In this document: positions 26,801 through 33,664 of the stretch, one piece after another
Layout: each line of letters begins with the position of its first letter
Position numbering within the stretch: the first letter of the stretch is position 1
DNA from: SIG351 sp045627045
GTDB taxonomy: Bacteria; Bacillota; Clostridia; HGM11327
Assembly: GCA_045627045.1 (NCBI GenBank)
Contig: JAZQMY010000069.1
Location: 1-38,648, forward strand
DNA length: 38,648 bases
Direction of reading: 5' to 3'
Position numbers and translations under genes: made by a program
Notes under the pieces: generated by a model
Seen by the model: the letters and a program-made list of their open reading frames with translations, nothing else
What the model was told of the DNA's origin: nothing
The model's database searches: none

Positions 26801-26838
26801 AAAAGCATCCCACGGCTCTGCCGTGGGATGCTTTTTTG
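26801..26838 (+). terminator. strong terminator after tRNA-Pro
   Basis: A perfect 16-bp stem, AAAAGCATCCCACGGC against its complement, with a TCT loop, followed by T residues, starting two bases after the tRNA CCA. It marks the end of the core-genome section. Confidence 0.93.
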
Positions 26839-26868
26839 GTCTGGTGTGGTGTGTGTTATTCAGCGAGG

Positions 26869-26914
26869 TCTTTTGCTTGTCAAAAGACAAATGGTTCAGG
26901 CAAGCCTGAACCAT
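26869..26914. repeat. two adjacent perfect stem-loops downstream of tRNA-Pro
   Basis: TCTTTTG/CAAAAGA (26869-26887, 5-nt loop) is followed by ATGGTTCAGGC/GCCTGAACCAT (26891-26914, 11 bp with an AA loop). There is no T-run. The arrangement resembles the hairpin cluster at 31469-31586. Confidence 0.6.
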
Positions 26915-26916
26915 GG

Positions 26917-27000
26917 CGCAGAGTTCAACTCCGCAATATGTCCGAAAGCATCTTTAACGGTAAATCCGTGGGATGCTTTTTTAATTATGTGCGGTGTGTG
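26917..27000 (+). repeat. degenerate second copy of tRNA-Pro 3' end plus terminator
   Basis: Aligns with 26771-26856 at an offset of about 146 bp. Shared blocks are the T-arm piece GTTCAACTCC, GCATC, ACGG, CCGTGGGATGCTTTTTT and GTGTGTG. The copied terminator stem is now imperfect (GCATC…ATGC with an internal loop). It is either a decayed tRNA gene or a remnant of an integration-type duplication. Confidence 0.65.
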
Positions 27001-27010
27001 TAAGCACTTG

Positions 27011-27061
27011 ATAAGTTTAACTTATGATATACTTGACAAAATAAAGCAAGTAATATATAAT
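27011..27061 (+). promoter_or_regulatory. consensus promoter with upstream palindrome ahead of the Rhs cassette array
   Basis: TTGACA (27033-27038), 17-bp spacer, TATAAT (27056-27061): perfect consensus, 25 bp before the first Rhs fragment. Immediately upstream is the palindrome ATAAGTT-t-AACTTAT (27011-27025), placed like an operator or activator site. No ribosome binding site and start codon in the Rhs frame follow, so the promoter makes RNA into the array without obviously translating cassette 1 from its beginning. Confidence 0.7.
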
Positions 27062-27085
27062 AAAAATGTACCATAATTCATATAG

Positions 27086-27395
27086 GCGTATGATTATGAT
27101 TTGCGCGGAAATATCTGCGGAATATACAATGCAAGCGGCACAAAGATAGCAAGCTACACCTACGATGCGTGGGGCAACTGCACCACAACATACCTGACAA
27201 GCAACCACACAGCGGCAGATACGAACCTTTTCAGATACAGAGGCTACATTTATGATACTGAAACAGGATTCTACTGACTGAGAACGAGATATTATGACCC
27301 TGTAATAGGCAGATTTATCAATGCGGATAGTCTGCTTAACGGTGGAGACGAACTGCAGGGGTATAATATGTATGCTTACTGCGGAAATAACCCGA
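27086..27395 (+). repeat. Rhs core repeat, cassette 1 (long form, with nonsense codon)
   Basis: About 310 bp encoding YDLRGNICGIYNASGTKIA … RYRGYIYDTETGFY-stop-LRTRYYDP … YAYCGNNP. A TAG precedes it in frame at 27083-27085, and the Trp codon TGG found in most other copies is TGA at 27275-27277. Confidence 0.9.
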
Positions 27396-28042
27396 TTGGA
27401 ATTGCATATAGTGGTTTGGTGGTGAGCAACTCATCGGGCTGTGCTGTTAGTTCATTGACACTGGGATGTGTATTTGGTAGCGAAAAATATTTATCAGGTT
27501 CATGTGGTTCGCCCTTGTCTATAAATTTTCCATCTCAAAAGTGGTTATCTATGGGCATTGATTTTACAGCGGGTATGATTGGAGCGTTAAGTGTTCTTAG
27601 ATGGACTTCAAAAAATCCATCGTTCTATGAGTTTTTCTATTCAGCATATGGTATCTCAACAGGAGAGATGTTAAGTAACTTGAAGTCACCAATGACAAAA
27701 ATTGCATCTGTTATTAGCTATGGCTTAGTAGCTTATGATACATATACGGATGTGATGAGGCATATTAATGCAGGTGATTCATGGAAGAGAACCTTAGCAA
27801 GTGGCGTTGTTACTGCGGGAGTTGGGGTATTTTGTGTATGGACAGCAGCGAAGGTAGGGGCAGCAGTAGGAACCTGTATCGGTAGTGGTTTTGGATCCGT
27901 AATTGGATTAGTTGCAGGTGCTGTTGCAGGTGCTGTTGTAAGCGTTGCTATTAATTGCGCTTTTTATGTAGAAATAAATGGACAATCAATTGCTGGTAAT
28001 ATTGAAGCCGGAATAGAAGGGGGCTTAGAATGGATATATTAA
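27368..28042 (+). CDS. orphan Rhs C-terminal tip 1, putative membrane-active toxin
   Basis: The open frame continues from the Rhs core repeat (YAYCGNNP) into a unique 205-residue tip; the ATG at 27368 is merely the first in the repeat and has no ribosome binding site. The tip has a hydrophilic middle (DTYTDVMRHINAGDSWKRTLAS). It then has a long Gly/Ala-rich hydrophobic C-terminus (GAAVGTCIGSGFGSVIGLVAG and onward) like glycine-zipper helices of pore-forming bacteriocins. The downstream immunity protein has two membrane helices, which fits a membrane target (inference). Upstream core is closed by TGA at 27275 and TAG at 27083, so this is a silent cassette. Confidence 0.65.
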   Translation: MYAYCGNNPIGIAYSGLVVSNSSGCAVSSLTLGCVFGSEKYLSGSCGSPLSINFPSQKWLSMGIDFTAGMIGALSVLRWTSKNPSFYEFFYSAYGISTGEMLSNLKSPMTKIASVISYGLVAYDTYTDVMRHINAGDSWKRTLASGVVTAGVGVFCVWTAAKVGAAVGTCIGSGFGSVIGLVAGAVAGAVVSVAINCAFYVEINGQSIAGNIEAGIEGGLEWIY

Positions 28043-28059
28043 AATTAAAAGGAGAAAAT

Positions 28060-28536
28060 ATGAAAAAAATACATCCTATATTTGAAAGATTGATTTGTAT
28101 TTTAGTCATATTATTACTAAGTCCAATTACAATTATTTTGTATGCAAAATTCATGCATGAAATTAGAGGCTTTATGGCAATTGTTTGCAGTGCAGTTGTT
28201 TATGGAGCCTTTGTAAAATTGGTTCCCCTTTCATCTTACATCATTATTAGAGATAACAATTTGACGGTGTACGATATTCCTTTCTTTGCTACAGATAAGT
28301 TTTTTGAGGAAAAACGCAGTTTGATTTCGTATAATACCGATATATATATAGATGAAGTTGAAAAAATAGAATTAATAAAACTAACGAGAAAAGAGCAAAA
28401 GCTATATATAGGATATTCTCGTTTGATTAATAAATACTTGAAATTTCATTTAAAATATGGAAAATTTAAGTACATATATGTTGGTAATTATTCGAAGCGG
28501 CAAATTAAAAAAATAATAAATATAGTGAAAAAGTAA
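28060..28536 (+). CDS. putative membrane immunity protein 1
   Basis: A 158-residue protein with two N-terminal hydrophobic helices (ICILVILLLSPITIILY, then AIVCSAVVYGAFVKLV) and a basic, strand-rich cytoplasmic domain (LTVYDIPFF … KYIYVGNYSKRQIKKI) with a PH-like look. The start at 28060 has AAAGGAG at 28048-28054; the longer reading from 28030 overlaps the toxin but lacks a site. It lies directly downstream of toxin tip 1, the standard immunity position. Neutralisation of a membrane toxin is inferred from topology. No known family recognised. Confidence 0.7.
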   Translation: MKKIHPIFERLICILVILLLSPITIILYAKFMHEIRGFMAIVCSAVVYGAFVKLVPLSSYIIIRDNNLTVYDIPFFATDKFFEEKRSLISYNTDIYIDEVEKIELIKLTRKEQKLYIGYSRLINKYLKFHLKYGKFKYIYVGNYSKRQIKKIINIVKK

Positions 28537-28638
28537 ATATATTTTTTGGATCACTCAAATAATAAAAGGACCAAATAATTTTTTACAACGATATACCAGA
28601 TAGTTTCATAGTTGTTAAAACTGCAAGTGAAATAAAAC

Positions 28639-28803
28639 GATACCGAAACAGGCTTCTACTGGCTGAGAACGAGATATTATGATCCTGTGATAGGCAGATT
28701 TATCAATGCAGATAGTCTGCTTAATGGCGGAGATGAGCTGCAGGGCTATAATATGTATGCTTACTGCGGGAATAATCCGATTAGCAGATGGGATTATACA
28801 GGG
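28639..28803 (+). repeat. Rhs core repeat, cassette 2
   Basis: Encodes DTETGFYWLRTRYYDPVIGR … LQGYNMYAYCGNNP, ending ISRWDYTG. An in-frame TAA lies 6 nt upstream. The sequence is conserved with all other copies; flanks differ. Confidence 0.92.
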
Positions 28804-29367
28804 CATGCCTGGGAATCTTTTTGTAATGAAGTTGAAAATTGGTTTAGCGAATACCGGGTTGAAATTGTAGTTGGTACAGCCTTTATTGTTGGAGGTGCAA
28901 TTGTAACAGCTTTGACTTGTGGAGTTGGTACTACTGCATGGGCTGCATTTGGTTCTGCTTTATTGAGTTCTACTATTCAAGTAAGTGTTGGTATAGCTAC
29001 AGGAGTTGTGGTTAATGGTGTTAGCAACTTAATTGCTGGAAATGGCTTTTTTGATAATGCAGGGGATACGATTGCATCTTCATATATGCTAGGTGGAATT
29101 TTGTCTGGTGGTTCACAAATATTAAGTGGTGGACTTAGGATGCTAAGAAGTGCAACTGGTTTTAAGGGAATTAATATTGGTGATATGAGATTATTGTCGC
29201 CTGATAAACTTTACTTTGATCATCCAGGTGCAACTTTGCTTAAAAATAATCAATTCTCTATTGATGCTGGAAGATATGGTTTGCATATGCATACTGCTTT
29301 AACTGCTGGATACCATGTTCCAATTATACCTTTAATTGTTGGAATTTATGAGTGTTATAAAAAATGA
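28687..29367 (+). CDS. orphan Rhs C-terminal tip 2 (toxin of unknown activity)
   Basis: A frame open from the Rhs repeat (GTG at 28687; first ATG 28756) into a unique tip. A hydrophobic, Gly/Val-rich pre-toxin segment (about 55-150: VVGTAFIVGGAIVTALTCGVG, SVGIATGVVVNGV) is followed by a terminal domain of about 60 residues with LLSPDKLYFDHPGATLL and a histidine-rich GRYGLHMHT … GYHVPIIP. The clustered His suggests a metal-dependent or general-base enzyme, but no family is assigned. The stop codon overlaps the immunity ATG by four bases (ATGA). No N-terminal Rhs domain, signal peptide or ribosome binding site: silent tip. Confidence 0.65.
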   Translation: MIGRFINADSLLNGGDELQGYNMYAYCGNNPISRWDYTGHAWESFCNEVENWFSEYRVEIVVGTAFIVGGAIVTALTCGVGTTAWAAFGSALLSSTIQVSVGIATGVVVNGVSNLIAGNGFFDNAGDTIASSYMLGGILSGGSQILSGGLRMLRSATGFKGINIGDMRLLSPDKLYFDHPGATLLKNNQFSIDAGRYGLHMHTALTAGYHVPIIPLIVGIYECYKK

Positions 29368-29855
29368 TGAGAGAGAAGTTTATGAATAAGATTATAAGGT
29401 CAGGTTATAACGAACAAAATAGATGTGGATATTTTCTTCTTAACTTAAAAAAAATAAAACTAACACATTTATTGGATAAACTTGAATTAAAAAATGTGCT
29501 TGGAATTATTGAGCAAACAGATGGAAAGACAAATTATTCATCCTTATTATTTCAGATAATTCATGATAAAACATTCCACTATATTTACAGAGTAGATTGT
29601 TCTAAATATCAACAATTCGAAGAATTTATTTCAAATGATAACAATGCAACGGTTTTACTTGTTGAGATTTCTAACAGTGAATCAGAAAAATTGCTATTAA
29701 ATAATATCGATAATTTAGATCAAGCGATTTGTGATGGTAAGATTAGCAAATGTATTATAGATATTAATAAATTTGAATCGGAAATATTTATTTTATTAAA
29801 AGATATTGAAGAAAAACAGTTTAAAAAAATAAAAGACGTAATAAAGCAACAATAA
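29364..29855 (+). CDS. putative immunity protein 2
   Basis: A 163-residue soluble, acidic protein, AT-rich in coding. It starts in the ATGA overlap with toxin 2; a second ATG at 29382 (after GAGAG) is an alternative start. Features: LTHLLDKLELKNVLGIIEQ, TVLLVEISNSESEKLL, and a lysine-rich helical C-terminus. No known family. Role inferred from its position immediately behind the toxin tip. Confidence 0.65.
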   Translation: MMREKFMNKIIRSGYNEQNRCGYFLLNLKKIKLTHLLDKLELKNVLGIIEQTDGKTNYSSLLFQIIHDKTFHYIYRVDCSKYQQFEEFISNDNNATVLLVEISNSESEKLLLNNIDNLDQAICDGKISKCIIDINKFESEIFILLKDIEEKQFKKIKDVIKQQ

Positions 29856-29954
29856 AATATTTTAACATAATAAACATTAGACTGTCTGCTTTAGAAGATA
29901 ACTGTTATTCATTATTGGCTTATCAAACTGATAAAAGTAAATAAGATATTCAAA

Positions 29955-30107
29955 TTTTATTGGCTCAGAACAAGATATTATGACCCTGCAACAGGCAGCT
30001 TCATCAACGCAGACAGCCTGCTCAACGGCGGAGATGAGCTGCAGGGATATAATATGTATGCTTACTGCGGAAATAATCCGGTGATGTATGTTGATCCGAA
30101 TGGAGAA
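29955..30107 (+). repeat. Rhs core repeat, cassette 3
   Basis: Encodes FYWLRTRYYDPATGSFINADS … YAYCGNNPVMYVDPNGE. It carries the ATGSF variant in place of VIGRF and shares GSFINADSLLNGG codon choices with cassette 7. Confidence 0.92.
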
Positions 30108-30680
30108 TTATCCACGTGGAATTGGGTGAAATTATCAATAGGAGCAATGGCATTGACCGGAGCTATTGCACTTACTGTTGCTACAGGAGGCGGTGCTTCG
30201 GTTGTAGCAGTTGGCATTGGAAAAATAGTTCTCAGCGTTGCGCTTAGCACTGCCATTAGTGCAGGGACTGGATATTTAACTAATGGTATAGACGGTGCAA
30301 CAGACGGTGCTTGTAATGGTTTCATGTTCGGAAGCCTGTCAGCTTTGGGTGGAGCTACGATAAAATATGCTAAAGTTCATTATGCTACGACAGGTTCACC
30401 AAATTCTATTGGACAGGCTGGGGAGAGATTGGCAAGAATCAATCCAAAAGACAAGAGTCCAATCGAAATAAACGGAAGAACCAGAATACCGGATGCACTA
30501 ACAAGAAAAAAACTGATTGAGGTTAAAAATGTCAAATATATATCAAACACCAGACAATTGCAGGATTTTGCGGATTTCGCTCATAATACGCACAGATCGT
30601 TAGTATTATATGTTAGACCAAACACAGTTGTTGCAAAGACTGTATTAGAGGCAGGATGGAAAATTAATAAATTGTGGTAG
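30054..30680 (+). CDS. orphan Rhs C-terminal tip 3, restriction-endonuclease-fold toxin
   Basis: Frame open from the Rhs repeat. A hydrophobic Gly/Ala pre-toxin region (about 25-105: SIGAMALTGAIALTVATGGG …) precedes a terminal nuclease domain. Its core reads GQAGERLARI … NGRTRIPDALTRKKLIEVKN then QLQDFADFA … VLYVRPNT. The D…EVK arrangement is the PD-(D/E)xK catalytic set, and the whole matches my knowledge of the Tox-REase-7 family. Predicted activity is DNA (or RNA) cleavage inside target cells. All key residues appear intact. No ribosome binding site or secretion module: silent cassette. GC content drops after the repeat. Confidence 0.75.
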   Translation: MYAYCGNNPVMYVDPNGELSTWNWVKLSIGAMALTGAIALTVATGGGASVVAVGIGKIVLSVALSTAISAGTGYLTNGIDGATDGACNGFMFGSLSALGGATIKYAKVHYATTGSPNSIGQAGERLARINPKDKSPIEINGRTRIPDALTRKKLIEVKNVKYISNTRQLQDFADFAHNTHRSLVLYVRPNTVVAKTVLEAGWKINKLW

Positions 30681-30688
30681 AAAATCAA

Positions 30689-31441
30689 ATGAAATACAGT
30701 AAAGTTTTGTTGGACAATATCAAAGATGAGATAAATGGCGTTGATTATTTATGCCCCGAAGAAGATAGAAGGCTTTTGGAGAAAATGTTCGACGAGATAA
30801 ATTCAGCCTGTGGAATTAGGGTTCGCTTTCTCGCGGAGATAGATGCATTTGATATAAACGGGTCTGGTGCAATTATGGCAAAGTATATTGATAATATACA
30901 GTCTGAATCTGTTCGGTGCTATTTATTACCTCAAATAGTTTCAGACAAGGTTGCTGACAGTGCATCACTTATTTTAAAATCATATCTTCATTTCAAAGAA
31001 TCAGACGAATATATTTCGCTTCCAAATGAACCAGGCTCAGCACATATCTACGTTAGATATGATAATGCGTTTAGAAAATTAAAGCCTAAAGCAATCAAAT
31101 CGGAACTTGTGAAATTGGCATATTATCCCAGAGATGCATTTTATTTGCCATTTACAATGAGAATGTTATCTTCATGGAAAATCCCCGAATTGGAACACTT
31201 GTTTCTTTCGTATTTAGACGATTCTTATGTTACGAATGAATCATTGGGATTTCCGCGACAAAATCAGAACTATTTTCCGTCTGCTTCGTACATTAAAAGG
31301 CAACTGAAATTTACGGCAATCGCTTGCCTAAAGTACTATCCTTCAGATGATGTTCTTGCAAAGTTGAACGAATATTCTGAATGTGAGGACAATGATATAA
31401 AATTGGCAATCAATAAAACCATGAGAGCAATCCAAAAATGA
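30689..31441 (+). CDS. putative immunity protein 3
   Basis: A 250-residue soluble, largely helical protein following the nuclease tip. Start at ATG 30689; a GTG at 30674 would overlap the toxin stop and is equally possible, since neither has a strong binding site. Blocks: CPEEDRRLLEKMFDEI, YISLPNEPGSAHIYVRYDN, KLAYYPRDAFYLPFTMRMLSS, and a HEAT-like helical end (LKYYPSDDVLAKLNEYSE). Predicted to bind and block the nuclease. No family assigned. Confidence 0.68.
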   Translation: MKYSKVLLDNIKDEINGVDYLCPEEDRRLLEKMFDEINSACGIRVRFLAEIDAFDINGSGAIMAKYIDNIQSESVRCYLLPQIVSDKVADSASLILKSYLHFKESDEYISLPNEPGSAHIYVRYDNAFRKLKPKAIKSELVKLAYYPRDAFYLPFTMRMLSSWKIPELEHLFLSYLDDSYVTNESLGFPRQNQNYFPSASYIKRQLKFTAIACLKYYPSDDVLAKLNEYSECEDNDIKLAINKTMRAIQK

Positions 31442-31468
31442 TTGTTAAGCATCAAAGTCGATAAGGGC

Positions 31469-31586
31469 TTGGGACTATCCCAACAAGTGCCTTTGTGTAC
31501 AAGCAAAGGCGATGCTTGCGTAACTGATTCCGCAAGCTGAATCGTGACGGCACGATTCTACTTGTCAGGGGCTTCGGCCCCTGACA
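31469..31586. repeat. cluster of five consecutive perfect stem-loops
   Basis: Within the gap 31442-31665 five hairpins stand nearly end to end: TTGGGA/TCCCAA (31469-31483), GCCTTTG/CAAAGGC (31489-31510), GCTTGCG/CGCAAGC (31514-31537), GAATCGTG/CACGATTC (31539-31558) and TGTCAGGGGC/GCCCCTGACA (31563-31586, TTCG loop). A further TTCTC/GAGAA lies at 31598-31615. There is no T-run and no convincing reading frame. The base composition is richer in GC than the surrounding tips. Possibly a palindromic mobile repeat or a structured RNA. Confidence 0.7.
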
Positions 31587-31665
31587 CCCCGTTGGAGTTC
31601 TCGGGCTGCTGAGAAAAAGCCTCTTTCACGCCTTCAGCTGCCGGGTACATAACGAAGTTCAGCCG

Positions 31666-31826
31666 AGACAGGCTTCTATTGGCTCAGAACGAGATACTAT
31701 GACCCTGTAATAGGCAGATTTATCAATGCAGATAGTCTGCTTAACGGTGGAGATGAACTGCAGGGCTACAATAGGTATGCGTACTGTCAGAACAACCCGG
31801 TGATGTATACTGATCCGAGCGGTGAA
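31666..31826 (+). repeat. Rhs core repeat, cassette 4
   Basis: Encodes TGFYWLRTRYYDPVIGR … YNRYAYCQNNPVMYTDPSGE. It is the most divergent at its 3' end (YNRYAYCQ in place of YNMYAYCG; YTDPSG in place of YVDPTG). Confidence 0.9.
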
Positions 31827-32401
31827 GCATGGTGGCATTGGGCAATAGCGGCTGGTGTTGTTGTGGCTTGTGCAGCATTAACGGTTGTGACATGCGGTGG
31901 ATTTGCTGGGGCAGTGTTGGCTGTAGGAGCAGTGGCAAGCGGTGTAGCTGCCGGCTCTGCAGCTGCAACAGTTGCAGCGGGAGCATTTATTGCTTCTTCA
32001 GTAGCATTGGGTACAGCGGCTATGTGTGCTTCAATAGAATCAGATTCAGTAGATGAGTTTTTTGATCAAGGAAATTGGTTTACGGTTGGAGCAACAGCAT
32101 TTTCTGCTGGAATAGGTTGCTGTGATGGATATATGATGTCCAGAGCACAGAAATTGGCAAACACCTCAGCAAATATAAATATATCACGAGGCTCAACAGG
32201 AAGAACTGAACCTGCTGATTTGAGAGAACAATTTGCTATGGAACAAGTGAAATCTAATCCATATGCAGGCATAGAGTTAAAAAAGTACCAATGAATGATC
32301 CACGCTGGCCAGAATCTGATGGATGGGTTAAAATGCAACAAATAGTACAGACATCACAAGGAGATATAAATATTCATTATGTAAGAGGAGATATGCTATA
32401 G
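31800..32401 (+). pseudogene. orphan Rhs C-terminal tip 4, frameshifted toxin
   Basis: Frame open from the repeat through an Ala/Gly-rich pre-toxin (about 12-90) and a linker with ISRGSTGRTEPADLREQFAMEQ; it stops at 32294. The missing end, NDPRWPESDGWVKM … INIHYVRGDML, lies in the -1 frame and stops at 32401, overlapping the immunity GTG by one base. I recall an AMEQV…DPRW…GW-KM…IHYV domain as a common Rhs toxin terminus, so the two frames belong together. The break is in TTA-AAA-AAG: either one A lost from a run of seven, or a programmed -1 slip, since A-AAA-AAG is the dnaX-type slippery heptamer. Confidence 0.72.
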
Positions 32402-32826
32402 TGAAAGATAATATAATAATCAGTAAAATATGGCAAGATGATTGTTTAATAGAATTAAAAGTTCTTTGCTCATCTTCTGTGATAAATGTTATGTCAAAAA
32501 TATATGTTACAGATTATTTGTTGGATGAATTAATTAACCAAATTAAACAATTTCTTAATGGAAATGGTGAAGAAGGATTATGGGCGAACGAAGAAAAGGG
32601 AAATGATTCAACGGCATGTTTATCATTACGTTTCTTTAAGAAAGATAATTTAGGACATATTATTATTGAAGTATTTGCTGAAATAGATGATGGAGGAAAT
32701 TACACTGAACATAATTGTTGCTTTTATATCAATACAGAATATGGCTTGTTATTTGATTTTTGTGAAAGTTTATATCAATTAAAGAACAATTCAGTAGGAT
32801 ATGAAATTCAATTAAATTATTTTTAA
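32401..32826 (+). CDS. putative immunity protein 4
   Basis: A 141-residue soluble acidic protein starting with GTG, whose G is the last base of the toxin-4 stop TAG; AGAGGAG lies about 11 nt upstream. Conserved-looking core: LSLRFFKKDNLGHIIIEVF then EIDDGGNYTEHNCCFYINTE and GLLFDFCESLYQL. I recall similar DDGG…HNCCF…INTE proteins behind DPRW-type Rhs tips, but give no family name. It remains intact although its toxin is frameshifted. Confidence 0.72.
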   Translation: MKDNIIISKIWQDDCLIELKVLCSSSVINVMSKIYVTDYLLDELINQIKQFLNGNGEEGLWANEEKGNDSTACLSLRFFKKDNLGHIIIEVFAEIDDGGNYTEHNCCFYINTEYGLLFDFCESLYQLKNNSVGYEIQLNYF

Positions 32827-32929
32827 ACAATTTAATGTTTGCTATTGTCAGAATTAACTGTTCAGCTATATGTTATTCATACGGATTTCAAGGATATGAA
32901 ATTATTTCGGTAAGTTTTACTATTATTGA

Positions 32930-33112
32930 GTCTATATTTACGATAATGAAACCGGCTTCTACTGGCTCAGAACGAGATATTATGACCTTGTAATAGGCAG
33001 ATTCATCAATGCAGACAGTCTTTTGAATGGTGGAGACGAACTGCAGGGGTATAATATGTATGCTTACTGCGGAAATAACCCGGTGATGTATGTTGACCCG
33101 ACGGGTGAATTT
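32930..33112 (+). repeat. Rhs core repeat, cassette 5
   Basis: Encodes YIYDNETGFYWLRTRYYDLVIGR … YAYCGNNPVMYVDPTGEF. YYDL replaces the invariant YYDP (CCT to CTT), a sign of relaxed constraint. About 45 bp upstream a remnant similar to the cassette 7 core start (CTGTTCaGC-ATAT) is visible. Confidence 0.9.
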
Positions 33113-33664
33113 GGTTGGCATGTAGTTGTTGGTGCAACACTAGGATTTGCTTTTGAAGTGGCATCACAATTGATTGCAAATGGTGGTGATTTTTCAAATC
33201 TTAATTGGCTAAAGGTAGACATTGCAACTGTTGTTGGAGGGATAACAACTTTAACAGGTGCTGGAGTTGGGGCATTAATTTCAGGTGTTGGTAATACTTT
33301 TATGGAGTTAGCAGGTGGGACAAACAATATGCAAAAATTAGGTCTTGCATTTGCTGTTGGTGTAGGAGCTTCTTTAATTGGCAGTGGCATAGGGAAAGTG
33401 GCAGAAAAAATCGGTGGAAAAATTGCAATTAAAAGTTTAGCAAAAAAAACACCAGGGCAAATTAAACATATCGTTAATAAAACAATAAAAGTTGCAAGCA
33501 AAGATAGAAATATGGTTAAAGACTTAGCGTGGACATTGGCACAAAATTCTTATAAGAACTTACCCAAAGCTCTTATAGGAAAAACAATTCCTCAAATTTT
33601 TAATTCCATTGGTGTTGGTATATCTGGATATGGAACTATGGGAGGTATCTATGGATTCAATTGA
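33023..33664 (+). CDS. orphan Rhs C-terminal tip 5, putative membrane-active toxin
   Basis: Frame open from the Rhs repeat (TTG at 33023 is inside the repeat). The tip is hydrophobic and Gly-rich (ATVVGGITTLTGAGVGALISG, LAFAVGVGASLIGSGIG). Next comes a basic amphipathic segment (KIAIKSLAKKTPGQIKHIVNK, KVASKDRNMVKDLAWTLAQ). A final Gly-rich end, GVGISGYGTMGGIYGFN, follows. No catalytic motif is seen. The partner immunity protein has two membrane helices, so membrane disruption is inferred. It overlaps the immunity gene by 14 nt. No N-terminal module: silent. Confidence 0.63.
   Translation: MNGGDELQGYNMYAYCGNNPVMYVDPTGEFGWHVVVGATLGFAFEVASQLIANGGDFSNLNWLKVDIATVVGGITTLTGAGVGALISGVGNTFMELAGGTNNMQKLGLAFAVGVGASLIGSGIGKVAEKIGGKIAIKSLAKKTPGQIKHIVNKTIKVASKDRNMVKDLAWTLAQNSYKNLPKALIGKTIPQIFNSIGVGISGYGTMGGIYGFN

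Noticed and set aside
27275..27277. UGA recoded as tryptophan in the repeat
   Set aside because: UGA ends normal genes in the window (mfd, ispD, prfA and toxin tips 2 and 5), and most other repeat copies use TGG, so this is a nonsense mutation.
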